A stretch of 36,321 nt of DNA from an uncultured Saprospiraceae bacterium (GTDB lineage: Bacteria; Bacteroidota; Bacteroidia; Chitinophagales; Saprospiraceae), in contig CALCMJ010000165.1 in the NCBI GenBank assembly GCA_937967615.1, positions 1-36,321 of the forward strand, in the 5' to 3' direction. Numbering within the stretch: the first letter of the stretch is position 1; each line of letters begins with the position of its first letter. Below, piece by piece: positions 7,832 through 17,160 of the stretch. The translations under genes and the position numbers were made by a program. The notes under the pieces were generated by a model. It did not search any database and was not told the DNA's origin. It was given only the letters and a program-made list of their open reading frames with translations.

Positions 7832-8182
7832 TTAATATCTTCTATCATATCCACCACCGCCGCCGCCGCCACGATTTCTATCGTATCCGCCACCGCCACC
7901 ACGGTTTCCACCACCGCCTCCACGGTTGTTATCTCTTCTCTCTCTTGGTTCTGCTTTCTTAACAACGATGTTTCTACCATCCATCTCAGAATCATTCAAA
8001 GCATCGATTGCTCCTTGACCTTCGTCATCGTTTGGCATTTCTACAAATCCGAATCCTTTGGACTTACCTGTGAATTTGTCCATAATAATTTTTACTGAAT
8101 CAACCTGCCCGTATTGTTCAAAGGCTGATTGTACTGTTGAGCTGTTAGTGTCATAGTTCAACTTAGCTACAAAAATGTTCAT
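7832..8182 (-). CDS. RRM-domain RNA-binding protein with glycine-rich tail
   Basis: The 116-residue protein has one RNA recognition motif (residues 1-78) with RNP2 (IFVAKL) and RNP1 (KGFGFVEM). A short, basic, glycine-rich tail (about 88-116) has Gly runs broken by Arg, Asn and Tyr-Asp, like eukaryotic RGG and cyanobacterial Rbp tails. Proteins of this type bind single-stranded RNA and in cyanobacteria are often cold-induced; which RNAs this one binds is unknown. It is a single gene with its own strong terminator and a 278-bp upstream gap. The repetitive GGN codons create a spurious antisense ORF. Codon slippage in the tail could make its length vary between strains. Confidence 0.93.
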   Translation of the reverse strand: MNIFVAKLNYDTNSSTVQSAFEQYGQVDSVKIIMDKFTGKSKGFGFVEMPNDDEGQGAIDALNDSEMDGRNIVVKKAEPRERRDNNRGGGGGNRGGGGGYDRNRGGGGGGGYDRRY

Positions 8183-8460
8183 AAATAAAGTTTAATGTGT
8201 ATAAAAAATAATTAGTAGAAAGCTAAAACTATAAGCTTCCGATACTATAAAACTAAGTCATTAATCTCAGTATTATCGTATTTCTGTTGGATTTAATGAA
8301 ATAATATTGTTTTAAGTTCCAATAATTAAAGCAGATTATTAGAAATTTCTCTAAAGCATTGTTTTTATTGACTTTTAGGGCCATTTTACCTGCCCAAAAT
8401 CACACTTAACATCAAGTATAATTTAAAAAATGGATAATATTTGCATGAAATTTGATAAAA

Positions 8461-9141
8461 TTATTCCTCTAAATCCTTCAATATCATCTCGCCCTTAGTT
8501 AACCAGGATATGCCAAAAGCCCAAAGTGCAATGGACTCAAGCCAGAAAATAGGCGTAAATGCGTACAAACTTGGATAGCGGTCTCGCAAAATAAGGATGT
8601 AGAGAGCAATACCCAATATGCATATGAGAATAAGAACCCCGCAACACTTATAAAGCATATTTCTTTTTATTTTCTGGGCTGTAGGATTTCCCTTTGACTT
8701 CGTAAATAAGAAAAAACTGAAATAGGCCAACATTAAAAACAAAAGTGCTGCAGACGCAAGATGGAGAATATCCAGAATTCCATTATCAATATGATTTGGA
8801 ATGCATGGCGTTTTAATTCCAAAATAAGATGAGGGAAAGAATGCAACTCCTAATGCAAATACACAGGCAAAATTTCCAGCAATATCATCTCTGGATTCGT
8901 AGCCTTTATATGTAAATAGAAATACTGCTATGGCACATATAATTCCTACAAAAAAGTCACGCATACCTGTATGATAATAGGCACTAATCGACTCTTGGAC
9001 TGCGTCGCATTCACTTAGTAAATAGACTCCTATTAGCATAACTAGAGGTAGAACAACTCCCAGTATTCCTACCACGATACGCAAGGAAAGGTAGGACAGG
9101 ATTAAAGTGTCTCCTGACTTTATTTGATTGTCAATTGGCAT
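8461..9141 (-). CDS. Six-helix integral membrane protein of unknown function
   Basis: I do not recognise a characterised family. The 226-residue product has six predicted membrane helices, near residues 14-38, 60-80, 86-107, 120-145, 160-184 and 191-214. There is a conserved-looking SISAYYHTGMRDFFVG segment between helices 1 and 2 and an HIDNGILDILHLASA segment leading into helix 4. The polar residues in those two segments (His, Asp, Arg) are where a function would lie. There is no signal peptide or large soluble domain. It sits alone between the RRM gene and the LysR gene, with about 280 bp and 68 bp of flanking space. A DUF998-like family is possible but not established. Confidence 0.75.
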   Translation of the reverse strand: MPIDNQIKSGDTLILSYLSLRIVVGILGVVLPLVMLIGVYLLSECDAVQESISAYYHTGMRDFFVGIICAIAVFLFTYKGYESRDDIAGNFACVFALGVAFFPSSYFGIKTPCIPNHIDNGILDILHLASAALLFLMLAYFSFFLFTKSKGNPTAQKIKRNMLYKCCGVLILICILGIALYILILRDRYPSLYAFTPIFWLESIALWAFGISWLTKGEMILKDLEE

Positions 9142-9209
9142 GTTTGATTGTCACAATTTAAAATTAAAAGATAGGTTTTTTTTGGGTCCAATTTTCTAAT
9201 TTAATCAAA

Positions 9210-10100
9210 TTATCTTTGTGCTTTTATCAAGCTTAGCATACTAGATAAGATTGGATTTCTATTTTCTTTATTCCATGCCACAGATAATACAGTGCGCTGT
9301 TTTATTTTATCAAGTTCAATATATTTAACGCCCATTGCCTTGTGAATTTGAAGAGATTTTGGGACAATAGAAAAGCCCAAATTATTTTCAACTAGCCTGT
9401 ATATAGAAATCGCATTGATGGTATTATGTGAAATCTTTGGTGTAAATCCATGGTCAATAAAAATTTGCATCACTTTTTCATAATAGGAAGGGCTATAAGA
9501 TGGATCAAAGAGAATAAAGGACTCATCTTTTAGTTGTTTTAAGCTTTTGAAATTAGATGCATTTATTTTGTGCTTTTTTGGGAGGACCAGACAAAAGCAT
9601 TCTTTTATTATGGGAAAGGATTTAATATCAGCTGGCAAGTTCTCTAAACGCAAAAACGCGATATCAATTTCCTTGGACAGGAGGTTTTGCACTTGTCTCT
9701 GATTGTCCATTTCTTTTAGGTCAAATATTATCTTGGGATATTCTTTTTTGAATTGCAATAAGAGTGTGGGTATTAAGTTGAGCATTGCAGACCCCACATA
9801 TCCAAGTTTTAAATTACCTTCTATCCCTTGATCCAATAATTTAGCATGTTTTAAAATTGTATCCAGTTCACTAATGTATCCGCCAAGTTCTTTTTTTAAA
9901 TATGCTCCCGGGATAGTCAATTCTACCTTCCTGTTATGTCTTTTGAAGAGGGAAACATCCAATTGCTCTTCCATTTGTTTGATTTGTCTGCTGAGTCCGG
10001 GCTGAGAAATATATAAGCGTTCAGAGGCTTTTCTAAAGTGTAACTCTTCAGCAAGGGCTAGGAAATAGCGAATATGACGTAGTTCAATTTGATTACTCAT
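9210..10100 (-). CDS. LysR-family transcriptional regulator (candidate hut regulator)
   Basis: The 296-residue protein has the LysR winged HTH at residues about 5-64 (HFRKASERLYISQPGLSRQI is diagnostic), then a linker helix and a two-lobed effector-binding domain (about 90-295). It is transcribed divergently from hutH across a 76-bp intergenic gap, the usual position for a LysR protein that regulates its neighbour and itself. Urocanate or histidine would be the expected coinducer if it controls hut; that is inference. Proteobacterial hut operons use the GntR repressor HutC and Bacillus uses HutP, so LysR control would be a different solution. No frameshift or missing segment is visible. Confidence 0.93.
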   Translation of the reverse strand: MSNQIELRHIRYFLALAEELHFRKASERLYISQPGLSRQIKQMEEQLDVSLFKRHNRKVELTIPGAYLKKELGGYISELDTILKHAKLLDQGIEGNLKLGYVGSAMLNLIPTLLLQFKKEYPKIIFDLKEMDNQRQVQNLLSKEIDIAFLRLENLPADIKSFPIIKECFCLVLPKKHKINASNFKSLKQLKDESFILFDPSYSPSYYEKVMQIFIDHGFTPKISHNTINAISIYRLVENNLGFSIVPKSLQIHKAMGVKYIELDKIKQRTVLSVAWNKENRNPILSSMLSLIKAQR

Positions 10101-10176
10101 AGTTATTAATAGTAATGAATATATGTATTATTGGTTATTGAAATTAAGCTTATTTTTAGTTACATAAAAATCTAGA
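10101..10176. promoter_or_regulatory. Divergent LysR/hut control region
   Basis: This AT-rich 76-bp gap must hold both promoters. ATTA-N4-TAAT at 10105-10116 is an inverted repeat close to the LysR gene, and a near-palindromic AATATATGTATT lies at 10119-10130. TATTTTTA at 10151-10158 matches the Bacteroidota -7 element TAnnTTTG at all but the last base and could drive hutH. All assignments are by eye and weak individually. Confidence 0.35.
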
Positions 10177-11670
10177 ATGGAGTTTAATTATGGAATAGAT
10201 GAGTTGACAGTAGAAAAAGCCTTAGCGATTACTCAGTCTGAGTTAAGCGCGATTCTTAATCCACTTGCAAAAAACAAAGTTGAAAGCTGCAGAGCCAAGG
10301 TCGTTAAAATGGCAAACTCAGATATTGCAGTCTACGGAATAAACACTGGATTTGGTCCACTGTGTGATGTCCAAATATCACCAGAGCAGACGAGTCAACT
10401 GCAGGAAAATTTATTAATAAGCCACGCTGTAGGTGTAGGAGATTCCATTGATATAGAATTATCAAAATTAATGATGGTGTGCAAGGTGCATGCATTGTGC
10501 CAAGGCTATTCAGGGATACGATTAGAAGTTATAGAACGTATCTTGTATTTTATTGAACATGATATGATTCCTATTGTTCCATGCCAAGGCTCGGTAGGAG
10601 CTTCTGGAGATCTTGCGCCATTGTCTCATTTGTTTTTACCGCTTTTAGGCGAAGGAGAGTTTTACTATAAAGGAGAAATTATTTCTGCGAATGCTTTATT
10701 GAAGCAACATAATCTACATCCTATTAAATTGCAAGCGAAAGAAGGACTCGCCTTAATAAATGGGACACAATTTATTTTAGCACATGCAATTGTCGCTCTT
10801 AAGAAAATGGAATATCTGCTTGATCTTGCTGATGTTGCTGGTGCTATGAGTTTAGAAGGTTTTCAAGGGAGCGCTTCGCCTTTTAAAGAGGAGTTACATA
10901 AAATTCGTCCTTTTAAGGGCACATTGAAGGTAGCAGAAAGGATGCGTATGCTATTGAAGGATTCCCAAAATCTTCAATCGCACTTCGATTGTGAACGTGT
11001 CCAAGATCCATATTCTCTGCGTTGTATTCCTCAGGTTCATGGCGCATCCAGAAACGCATACTATCATCTCAAGGAACTTGCTGAAATAGAAATGAATTCA
11101 GTAACTGATAACCCTATAATTACAAGTTCAGCTGAAGCCATTTCTGGAGGAAATTTTCATGGACAACCCTTAGCAATGGCAATTGATTATTGTTCTGTTG
11201 CTGCCTCAGAGATAGGGAATATTTCAGATAGGAGAAGCTATTTATTATTAGAAAGTAAGTATGGTTTACCAAGGTTACTTACTGAGGCGTCAGGGATAAA
11301 CTCTGGCTTTATGATTCCGCAATACACGACTGCTTCTTTAGTAACTGAGAATAAATCTTTATGTTTTCCTCCTTCTGCAGATAGTGTGCCTACATCACTA
11401 GGGCAAGAAGACCATGTGTCCATGGGAAGTATTTCTGGAAGAAGATTAAACCAGATTTTAGGAAATGTAGAAACAATACTTGCTATAGAACTTATGTATG
11501 CAGCACAGGCGATGGAATTTAGGAGACCTAACAAATTTTCAAATACATTAGAAAACAATTTTAGTATAATACGGCAGAAGGTTAAGAAGCTAGAAGAGGA
11601 TAGAGTACTTAAACATGATATTGATGCAATGATTTCTCTTGTTAGGTCAAAGTCCATAGAAGTAAATTAA
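10177..11670 (+). CDS. hutH: Histidine ammonia-lyase
   Basis: This enzyme catalyses the first step of histidine degradation, removing ammonia to form trans-urocanate. The 497-residue length is typical. The self-processed MIO electrophile comes from Ala142-Ser143-Gly144 in GSVGASGDLAPLSH, at the same numbering as the Pseudomonas putida enzyme. Tyr53 (VYGINTGFG) and His83 (ISHAVG) also coincide with known active-site residues. The QVHGASRNAYYHL and NSVTDNPI segments and the GQEDHVSMGS motif complete the signature. It is the first gene of a four-gene hut operon, 9 bp before hutU. It belongs to the histidine rather than the phenylalanine/tyrosine branch, judging from context and active-site residues. 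Confidence 0.97.
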   Translation: MEFNYGIDELTVEKALAITQSELSAILNPLAKNKVESCRAKVVKMANSDIAVYGINTGFGPLCDVQISPEQTSQLQENLLISHAVGVGDSIDIELSKLMMVCKVHALCQGYSGIRLEVIERILYFIEHDMIPIVPCQGSVGASGDLAPLSHLFLPLLGEGEFYYKGEIISANALLKQHNLHPIKLQAKEGLALINGTQFILAHAIVALKKMEYLLDLADVAGAMSLEGFQGSASPFKEELHKIRPFKGTLKVAERMRMLLKDSQNLQSHFDCERVQDPYSLRCIPQVHGASRNAYYHLKELAEIEMNSVTDNPIITSSAEAISGGNFHGQPLAMAIDYCSVAASEIGNISDRRSYLLLESKYGLPRLLTEASGINSGFMIPQYTTASLVTENKSLCFPPSADSVPTSLGQEDHVSMGSISGRRLNQILGNVETILAIELMYAAQAMEFRRPNKFSNTLENNFSIIRQKVKKLEEDRVLKHDIDAMISLVRSKSIEVN

Positions 11671-11679
11671 AAGAAAACA

Positions 11680-13701
11680 ATGAATTTTAAAGACTATATC
11701 ATACTAGGCATTCCAAATGAGATCCCACCAAAGCGGATCTATCCAAAAGATGCAAACAGAGCGCCTAAACGAAAGGACATTTTAAGCCTTGAAGAGAAAA
11801 AATTGGCGATAAGAAATGCATTAAGATATTTCCCTAAAGATTGGCATAAAGAACTCGCTGGAGAATTTGCAGATGAATTGGAAGAATGCGGTAGAATATA
11901 TATGTATCGGTTTAAGCCTGACTATAGGATGTATGCCCGCGCTCTAGAATGTTATCCCTCAAATAGCCAACATGCTGCGGCAGTTATGTTGATGATTCAA
12001 AATAATCTAGATCCTGCTGTGGCACAGCATCCGGAAGAATTAATAACCTATGGCGGGAATGGCTCTGTGTTTCAAAATTGGGCACAATATCTATTGACCA
12101 TGCGATATCTGGCAATCATGACAGATGAGCAAACTCTACACATGTACTCTGGACACCCAATGGGTTTGTTTCCTTCTTCAAAAGATGCGCCGAGAGTTGT
12201 GGTGACAAACGGCATGATGATTCCTAATTATTCTAAGCCAGATGATTGGGAAAAATATAATGCATTAGGAGTGACGCAGTATGGCCAAATGACAGCTGGT
12301 TCTTACATGTACATAGGACCTCAGGGAATAGTGCATGGCACCACGATAACGGTGATGAATGCCTTTAGAAAGATCTTAGATCCTTCAGATACTCCCAAAG
12401 GAAAGATATTTCTAACAGCGGGTCTTGGTGGAATGAGCGGAGCTCAAGGAAAGGCTGGCAATATAGCTGGTTGTATTAGTATTTGTGCTGAGGTAAATCT
12501 CAAGGCTGCAGAAAAGAGACACAAGCAGGGGTGGATTGACGAAATTATTTACGAGCTAGATACTTTAATCATAAGGACAAAAGAAGCGCAAAAGAAAAAT
12601 GAAACAGTATCTATCGCTTTTGTGGGAAATGTCGTAGAAGTATGGGAGCGTTTCTTTGAAGACGAAATATTTATACATATCGCTTCTGATCAAACCTCAC
12701 TGCATATTCCTTGGACCGGAGGATATTATCCTATAGGTATATCCTATGAAGAGTCAAACCGTATGATCAGAGAAGAACCTGAGGTATTTAAAGAAAAGGT
12801 ACAGACTGCATTGCGAAGACATGCCGCTATCATTAATAAGCATACAGAAAGGGGAACCTATTTCTTTGATTATGGCAATGCATTCTTATTAGAAGCATCT
12901 AGAGCAGGGGGAGAGGTCATGGCAGAAAATGGAATTGATTTTAAATATCCTTCCTATGTTCAGGATATTTTAGGGCCTATGTGCTTTGATTTTGGTTTTG
13001 GACCTTTTAGATGGGTCTGTGCAACGGGAAAGCCGGAAGACCTTCAAGTCACTGATCAGATTGCTATGGAAACCTTGGAGGACATTTTAGCTACAGCACC
13101 GGATGAAATAAAATTGCAATTACAAGACAACATCTCCTGGATAAAAGATGCACAGAAGAATAAGCTTGTGGTAGGTTCGCAGGCACGCATTCTTTACGCG
13201 GATGCTGAAGGAAGAACGAAAATTGCAGAGGCATTTAATACTGCGATTGCGGAAGGAAAAATAGGTCCCGTGGTTTTAGGGAGAGATCATCATGATGTGA
13301 GTGGAACAGATTCTCCTTATAGAGAGACTTCAAATATTTATGACGGTAGCAAATTTACAGCTGACATGGCAATCCATAATGTTATAGGCGATAGCTTCCG
13401 TGGCGCTAGTTGGGTATCTATTCACAATGGTGGAGGCGTAGGCTGGGGAGAAGTCATGAATGGAGGATTTGGATTAGTTTTAGATGGTAGCAAGGATTCT
13501 GAAAGACGATTGCGATCTATGTTATTTTACGATGTGAATAATGGAATTGCCCGCAGAAGTTGGGCTAGAAACCCTGGGGCAAAATTTGCCATAAAACGAG
13601 AAATGAAACGCACACCCAATCTACAGGTTACAATTTCTAGTCTAGTGGAAGATGGCTTAATAGAAGATTTGTTTACAAACTTAAAAAAGGACGAGATTTG
13701 A
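11680..13701 (+). CDS. hutU: Urocanate hydratase (long Bacteroidota form)
   Basis: This NAD+-dependent cytosolic enzyme hydrates urocanate to imidazolone propionate. It shows the urocanase hallmarks QYGQMTAGSYMYIGPQGIVHG, a nucleotide-binding GLGGMSGAQGKAG (from about residue 248) and the active-site block around residues 430-446 (GPMCFDFGFGPFRWVC) with its conserved cysteine. At 673 residues it is about 115 longer than the classical 557-residue Pseudomonas enzyme, consistent with the long form seen in Bacteroidota, with extra sequence at the N-terminus and inside the protein. It follows hutH by 9 bp. Its TGA overlaps the TTG start of the next gene, suggesting translational coupling. Confidence 0.96.
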   Translation: MNFKDYIILGIPNEIPPKRIYPKDANRAPKRKDILSLEEKKLAIRNALRYFPKDWHKELAGEFADELEECGRIYMYRFKPDYRMYARALECYPSNSQHAAAVMLMIQNNLDPAVAQHPEELITYGGNGSVFQNWAQYLLTMRYLAIMTDEQTLHMYSGHPMGLFPSSKDAPRVVVTNGMMIPNYSKPDDWEKYNALGVTQYGQMTAGSYMYIGPQGIVHGTTITVMNAFRKILDPSDTPKGKIFLTAGLGGMSGAQGKAGNIAGCISICAEVNLKAAEKRHKQGWIDEIIYELDTLIIRTKEAQKKNETVSIAFVGNVVEVWERFFEDEIFIHIASDQTSLHIPWTGGYYPIGISYEESNRMIREEPEVFKEKVQTALRRHAAIINKHTERGTYFFDYGNAFLLEASRAGGEVMAENGIDFKYPSYVQDILGPMCFDFGFGPFRWVCATGKPEDLQVTDQIAMETLEDILATAPDEIKLQLQDNISWIKDAQKNKLVVGSQARILYADAEGRTKIAEAFNTAIAEGKIGPVVLGRDHHDVSGTDSPYRETSNIYDGSKFTADMAIHNVIGDSFRGASWVSIHNGGGVGWGEVMNGGFGLVLDGSKDSERRLRSMLFYDVNNGIARRSWARNPGAKFAIKREMKRTPNLQVTISSLVEDGLIEDLFTNLKKDEI

Positions 13702-14300
13702 GTTACATTAAAACAATTAAGTATAATGATGCAGAGGGGAAACTAAAACGCATATATGATAAAGTGAGTGGCCCTAATAATCACATTGACAATGTACTTG
13801 CTATTCATAGTTTGAGACCGCATACATTGCAAGGGCATATGGCTTTGTATAAAAGTGTTCTGCATCATACAGGAAATACATTACCCAAATGGTATCTTGA
13901 AACGATAGGTACTTATATCAGTCTTATCAATGATTGCGAGTATTGCGCAGTACATCACAGTGTAGGAATTAGAAAAAACTTAGGTGATGACGAAAAGTAT
14001 GATTTACTTATATCTTGTATTGAAAAGCAAGACTTCAGCGGGGTTTTGTCAGAGCAGTATATTGTAGGCATTGCGCATGCTGTAAAAATTACTACGGATC
14101 ACAGCAATATCACACAAGAGGATATCACTGAATTAAAGGCGTTTGGATTTACTGAAGGGGAAATTTTAGAAATCAACCAAGTGAGTAGTTATTTTAATTA
14201 CGTAAATAGAATGGTAGTAGGTTTAGGTCTTATTCTGGAGGAAGAGAATATAGGTTTATCCCCTAAGTCAAATGATGAGGCAGATTGGGCACATAGCTAG
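13698..14300 (+). CDS. Carboxymuconolactone decarboxylase/AhpD-like protein within the hut operon
   Basis: The 200-residue product belongs to the CMD/AhpD-like helical superfamily. Residues about 88-97 (NDCEYCAVHH) carry the CxxC plus downstream His of the AhpD-type thiol centre. The preceding HSLRPHTLQGHMALYKSV resembles the 'peroxidase-related enzyme' subgroup. Such proteins are usually trimeric or hexameric thiol peroxidase or disulfide-reductase-like enzymes. The TTG start at 13698 overlaps the hutU TGA by 3 bp, and hutI follows after 29 bp, so it is embedded in the operon. No CMD-type step is known in histidine degradation. It might protect the pathway, act on an imidazolone product or have a new role; none is shown by the sequence. 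Confidence 0.85.
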   Translation: MSYIKTIKYNDAEGKLKRIYDKVSGPNNHIDNVLAIHSLRPHTLQGHMALYKSVLHHTGNTLPKWYLETIGTYISLINDCEYCAVHHSVGIRKNLGDDEKYDLLISCIEKQDFSGVLSEQYIVGIAHAVKITTDHSNITQEDITELKAFGFTEGEILEINQVSSYFNYVNRMVVGLGLILEEENIGLSPKSNDEADWAHS

Positions 14301-14329
14301 ACCGAGGTTTTAATAGATTAAATGCGAAT

Positions 14330-15568
14330 ATGAAAATACTTTTCAAAAATATTAAAGAACTTATTCAAGTGCGTGATGAGGAGCTTACATTTATTTCAGG
14401 TAGTGAGATGAATGTTTTACCTACGATAAAAAATGCTTTCTTGCTTATTGAAGATAGTTTGATCTTAGATTTTGGGCCAATGGATTCTCTAGCAGAAGTA
14501 TCAGTGGATAAAGAAATTGATCTTACAGGGAAAATGATACTTCCGTGCTGGTGCGATTCACATACACATATAGTATATGTTGGGAATAGAGAGGGTGAAT
14601 TTGCTGATAGGATAAAGGGTCTTACTTACCAAGAAATAGCTGAAAGTGGAGGAGGAATTCTTAATTCAGCTAAAAAGCTACAGGCGGCAACAGAAGACGA
14701 AATATATAATCAAAGTAAACACAGGTTAGAAGAGGTCATGCAATTAGGTACTGGAGCTGTTGAAATAAAATCTGGATATGGACTTACGGTAGATGCAGAA
14801 TTGAAAATGCTGCGCGTCATTAAAAAGCTCAAAGAAAACTATCCAATTGAGGTCAAAGCCAGCTTTTTAGGTGCGCATGCTATACCGTCTGAATTCAAAG
14901 AAAATAAGGAAGGATATCTGTCACTTCTTATTGATGAAATAATGCCAATAATTCAAGAAGAGAATTTAGCAGATTATGTAGATGTATTTTGCGAGAAGGG
15001 ATATTTTACTGTTGCAGACACTGAGAGAATATTAGTGGCGGGAAAGAAATATGGCTTAGTTCCTAAAATCCATGTAAATCAATTTAATTCCATTGGAGGA
15101 GTGGAAGTAGGAGTGAAAAATCAAGCACTTTCCGTTGATCATTTAGAGGTAATGGAAGAAGAAGATTTTGAAATACTGAAGGGAACAAGTACTATGCCTG
15201 TTGCACTTCCAGGTTGTTCGCATTTTTTAAGTATTCCTTACACACCTGCAAGGAAAATGATTGACGCTGGATTGCCTATTGCTTTAGCTACAGATTACAA
15301 TCCAGGATCCTCGCCTTCTGGAAATATGAATTTTGTGGTTTCAGAAGCCTGTGTGAAAATGAAGATGACGCCAGAAGAAGCGATAAATGCTGCTACGATA
15401 AATGGTGCGTATGCAATGGGTCTTGAAAGTAAACTTGGGTCAATTACTAAGGGGAAAATTGCAAATTTGATTATAACAAAAGAAATCGCCTCTTATGCCT
15501 TTATTCCATATTCATTTGGAGCACCTCAAATAGATAAGGTAATAATTAGAGGAAAAGAAATTGTTTGA
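14330..15568 (+). CDS. hutI: Imidazolonepropionase
   Basis: This metal-dependent amidohydrolase opens imidazolone propionate to N-formimino-L-glutamate. The 412-residue length is normal. It has the amidohydrolase metal motif DSHTHIVYVGNREGEF (from about residue 76), the substrate-shaping GGGI segment (ESGGGILNSAK), EIKSGYGL, GAHAIP, a histidine ligand in KIHVNQF and the late metal-binding Asp in LATDYNPGSSPSG (about residue 322). It is the last gene of the operon; the next gene is convergent. The enzyme for the following step (formiminoglutamase HutG, HutF/HutG, or glutamate formimidoyltransferase) is not in the window. Confidence 0.97.
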   Translation: MKILFKNIKELIQVRDEELTFISGSEMNVLPTIKNAFLLIEDSLILDFGPMDSLAEVSVDKEIDLTGKMILPCWCDSHTHIVYVGNREGEFADRIKGLTYQEIAESGGGILNSAKKLQAATEDEIYNQSKHRLEEVMQLGTGAVEIKSGYGLTVDAELKMLRVIKKLKENYPIEVKASFLGAHAIPSEFKENKEGYLSLLIDEIMPIIQEENLADYVDVFCEKGYFTVADTERILVAGKKYGLVPKIHVNQFNSIGGVEVGVKNQALSVDHLEVMEEEDFEILKGTSTMPVALPGCSHFLSIPYTPARKMIDAGLPIALATDYNPGSSPSGNMNFVVSEACVKMKMTPEEAINAATINGAYAMGLESKLGSITKGKIANLIITKEIASYAFIPYSFGAPQIDKVIIRGKEIV

Positions 15569-15648
15569 TCGTTTTAAGTTTCAAATGTCTATTCAAGAAA
15601 GAATTTACCAACTAGTATCTTTTAAAATTAGTAGCTAAGGAATATATT

Positions 15649-17160
15649 TTACACTAAATCAAACCAAGAGGAGTCAGCTCCAGGATCTTGAACTGGTTGA
15701 ATTTGTTCTGACGCATTAAATGCGCTGATCAATGTTTTTACTTCAGATTTTAATGCAGAAAGGCAGTTAGATATAAGCCCACTTGCATATCCTTGGTTTC
15801 CTAAGTCAATAACATAATTTGCAATAATTACTTTTGCAATTACTCGTCCTAGAACGACATGTTTCCTTTGCGGTATTGAACGTTCCACATTGATATTCAA
15901 GTCTTCTTTAAAGAGTGGTGCAGACTGTAGACATAGATCATGCTCTGAGAGATAATCGTTGAGATTTGTGTTTTTCTTACGTGCCATGGCTTTTGTAAAA
16001 CCTTCAGAAATCTGAGAAAATAGCATTTCATTAGGTCCTTCAAAAATTTGGAATGGTCTGGAGTCCATTATAGCTCGTGCACCTAAATTTTCTAGTTTGT
16101 ATCCATTTCCACCTTGGACTTGGGTAAGTGTCTGAGCTGCACTTTGCATTAAATCTGTAACAGAAGCTTTGATAGTATTTGCTTCAACGCCAAAGAGCGC
16201 GAGATCTTCTTTATAACCACTGGTTAATGCACTGCGGTAACACATTGCAGAACAGATAGTACATGCATTTTGCAATTGAGCCACTTGGTGATTTACCTTA
16301 TCAAATTGAAAAAGGGAATTTCCTCTCACTAGACGTTCGTTGCAATATTTAGTTGCTTCTTCGGTTGCTCTTTTTAAGAAACCCATTGCCATTCCAGGGA
16401 ACTGCATTCTGCTTCTATGTAGCGTGTCCATGAGCATTTTTATTCCTGTCGTTTCTGGGACCAGCATATTTTGTTCTGGAGCTAAAACATCTATTTTATT
16501 TTTACCGTAGGGTATGGGGTATAGCCCATAGTTATTGTAGTATTCTTCTACACTTATGTTTTGGTTTTCTTTGCTTATATCTACATGGAATAGACTTATA
16601 TCTCTCCCTAGATCACCACTTGATGTCTGTGCACGCGATGCAACCAACCAGAAGTCAGCCATGCCGGTAAGTCCCTGCCAGTGTTTTGTGCCTTGGATTT
16701 TGAAATTGTCACCATCTTTAACGTGTGAAGTTTGCATGCTTAATGCGTCACTTCCGTATAAGGGTTCAGAAATCATAAGACCGCCCATCTTACCTTCTGT
16801 TAAAAACCGATTGTAAATTGGAGCTTTGTCTACATGGTGCCCATACTTTGCAAGAGGTTCTAGATAGAGGGCAAAGTTAATTCCAAATATGAGGGTCAAA
16901 GAAATAGATTCATAGGACGCAGCTTCAAGTAAACCAAGGCACTCTTTTACGTGTAAACCTCTTCCTCCAAATTCAGTAGGAATAGCTACTGAAAGTGGTT
17001 TGTGGTCCATAATGCTTTTAAGCATTTCTGGAGAGAAATTACGTTGTATGATTTCTTTAGAATTGGAATTTCTTTCAGCAAAGAGCTTAGCAAGATCTGT
17101 CTTGAAATCTGCTATAAATTCTTTAAAGGGTTTAACTTGGTATTGCATGTCTGTTTCCAT
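15649..17160 (-). CDS. Acyl-CoA dehydrogenase family protein
   Basis: This flavoenzyme would introduce an alpha,beta double bond into an acyl-CoA, with FAD as acceptor. The FAD-binding segments MISEPLYGSDAL and IQGTKHWQGLTGMADFWLV match the middle beta domain. QVQGGNGYKLENLGARAIMD and FEGPNEMLFSQI in the C-terminal helical domain carry the flavin contact and the usual catalytic Glu position (FEG). At 503 residues it is longer than the standard 380-residue enzyme, with an extra C-terminal segment of about 90 residues after the catalytic motif. It is convergent with hutI and 148 bp downstream of the DASS gene on the same strand. The substrate chain length cannot be read from the sequence, and a link to hut is not implied. 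Confidence 0.9.
   Translation of the reverse strand: METDMQYQVKPFKEFIADFKTDLAKLFAERNSNSKEIIQRNFSPEMLKSIMDHKPLSVAIPTEFGGRGLHVKECLGLLEAASYESISLTLIFGINFALYLEPLAKYGHHVDKAPIYNRFLTEGKMGGLMISEPLYGSDALSMQTSHVKDGDNFKIQGTKHWQGLTGMADFWLVASRAQTSSGDLGRDISLFHVDISKENQNISVEEYYNNYGLYPIPYGKNKIDVLAPEQNMLVPETTGIKMLMDTLHRSRMQFPGMAMGFLKRATEEATKYCNERLVRGNSLFQFDKVNHQVAQLQNACTICSAMCYRSALTSGYKEDLALFGVEANTIKASVTDLMQSAAQTLTQVQGGNGYKLENLGARAIMDSRPFQIFEGPNEMLFSQISEGFTKAMARKKNTNLNDYLSEHDLCLQSAPLFKEDLNINVERSIPQRKHVVLGRVIAKVIIANYVIDLGNQGYASGLISNCLSALKSEVKTLISAFNASEQIQPVQDPGADSSWFDLV

Noticed and set aside
7813-8098. ORFs on both strands across the glycine-rich tail
   Set aside because: They arise from the repetitive GGN codons of the RRM protein read in other frames and are low-complexity.
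15569-15648. Possible terminator between hutI and the acyl-CoA dehydrogenase gene
   Set aside because: Only weak, interrupted A/T-rich complementarity is present; no stem of convincing length or T tract.
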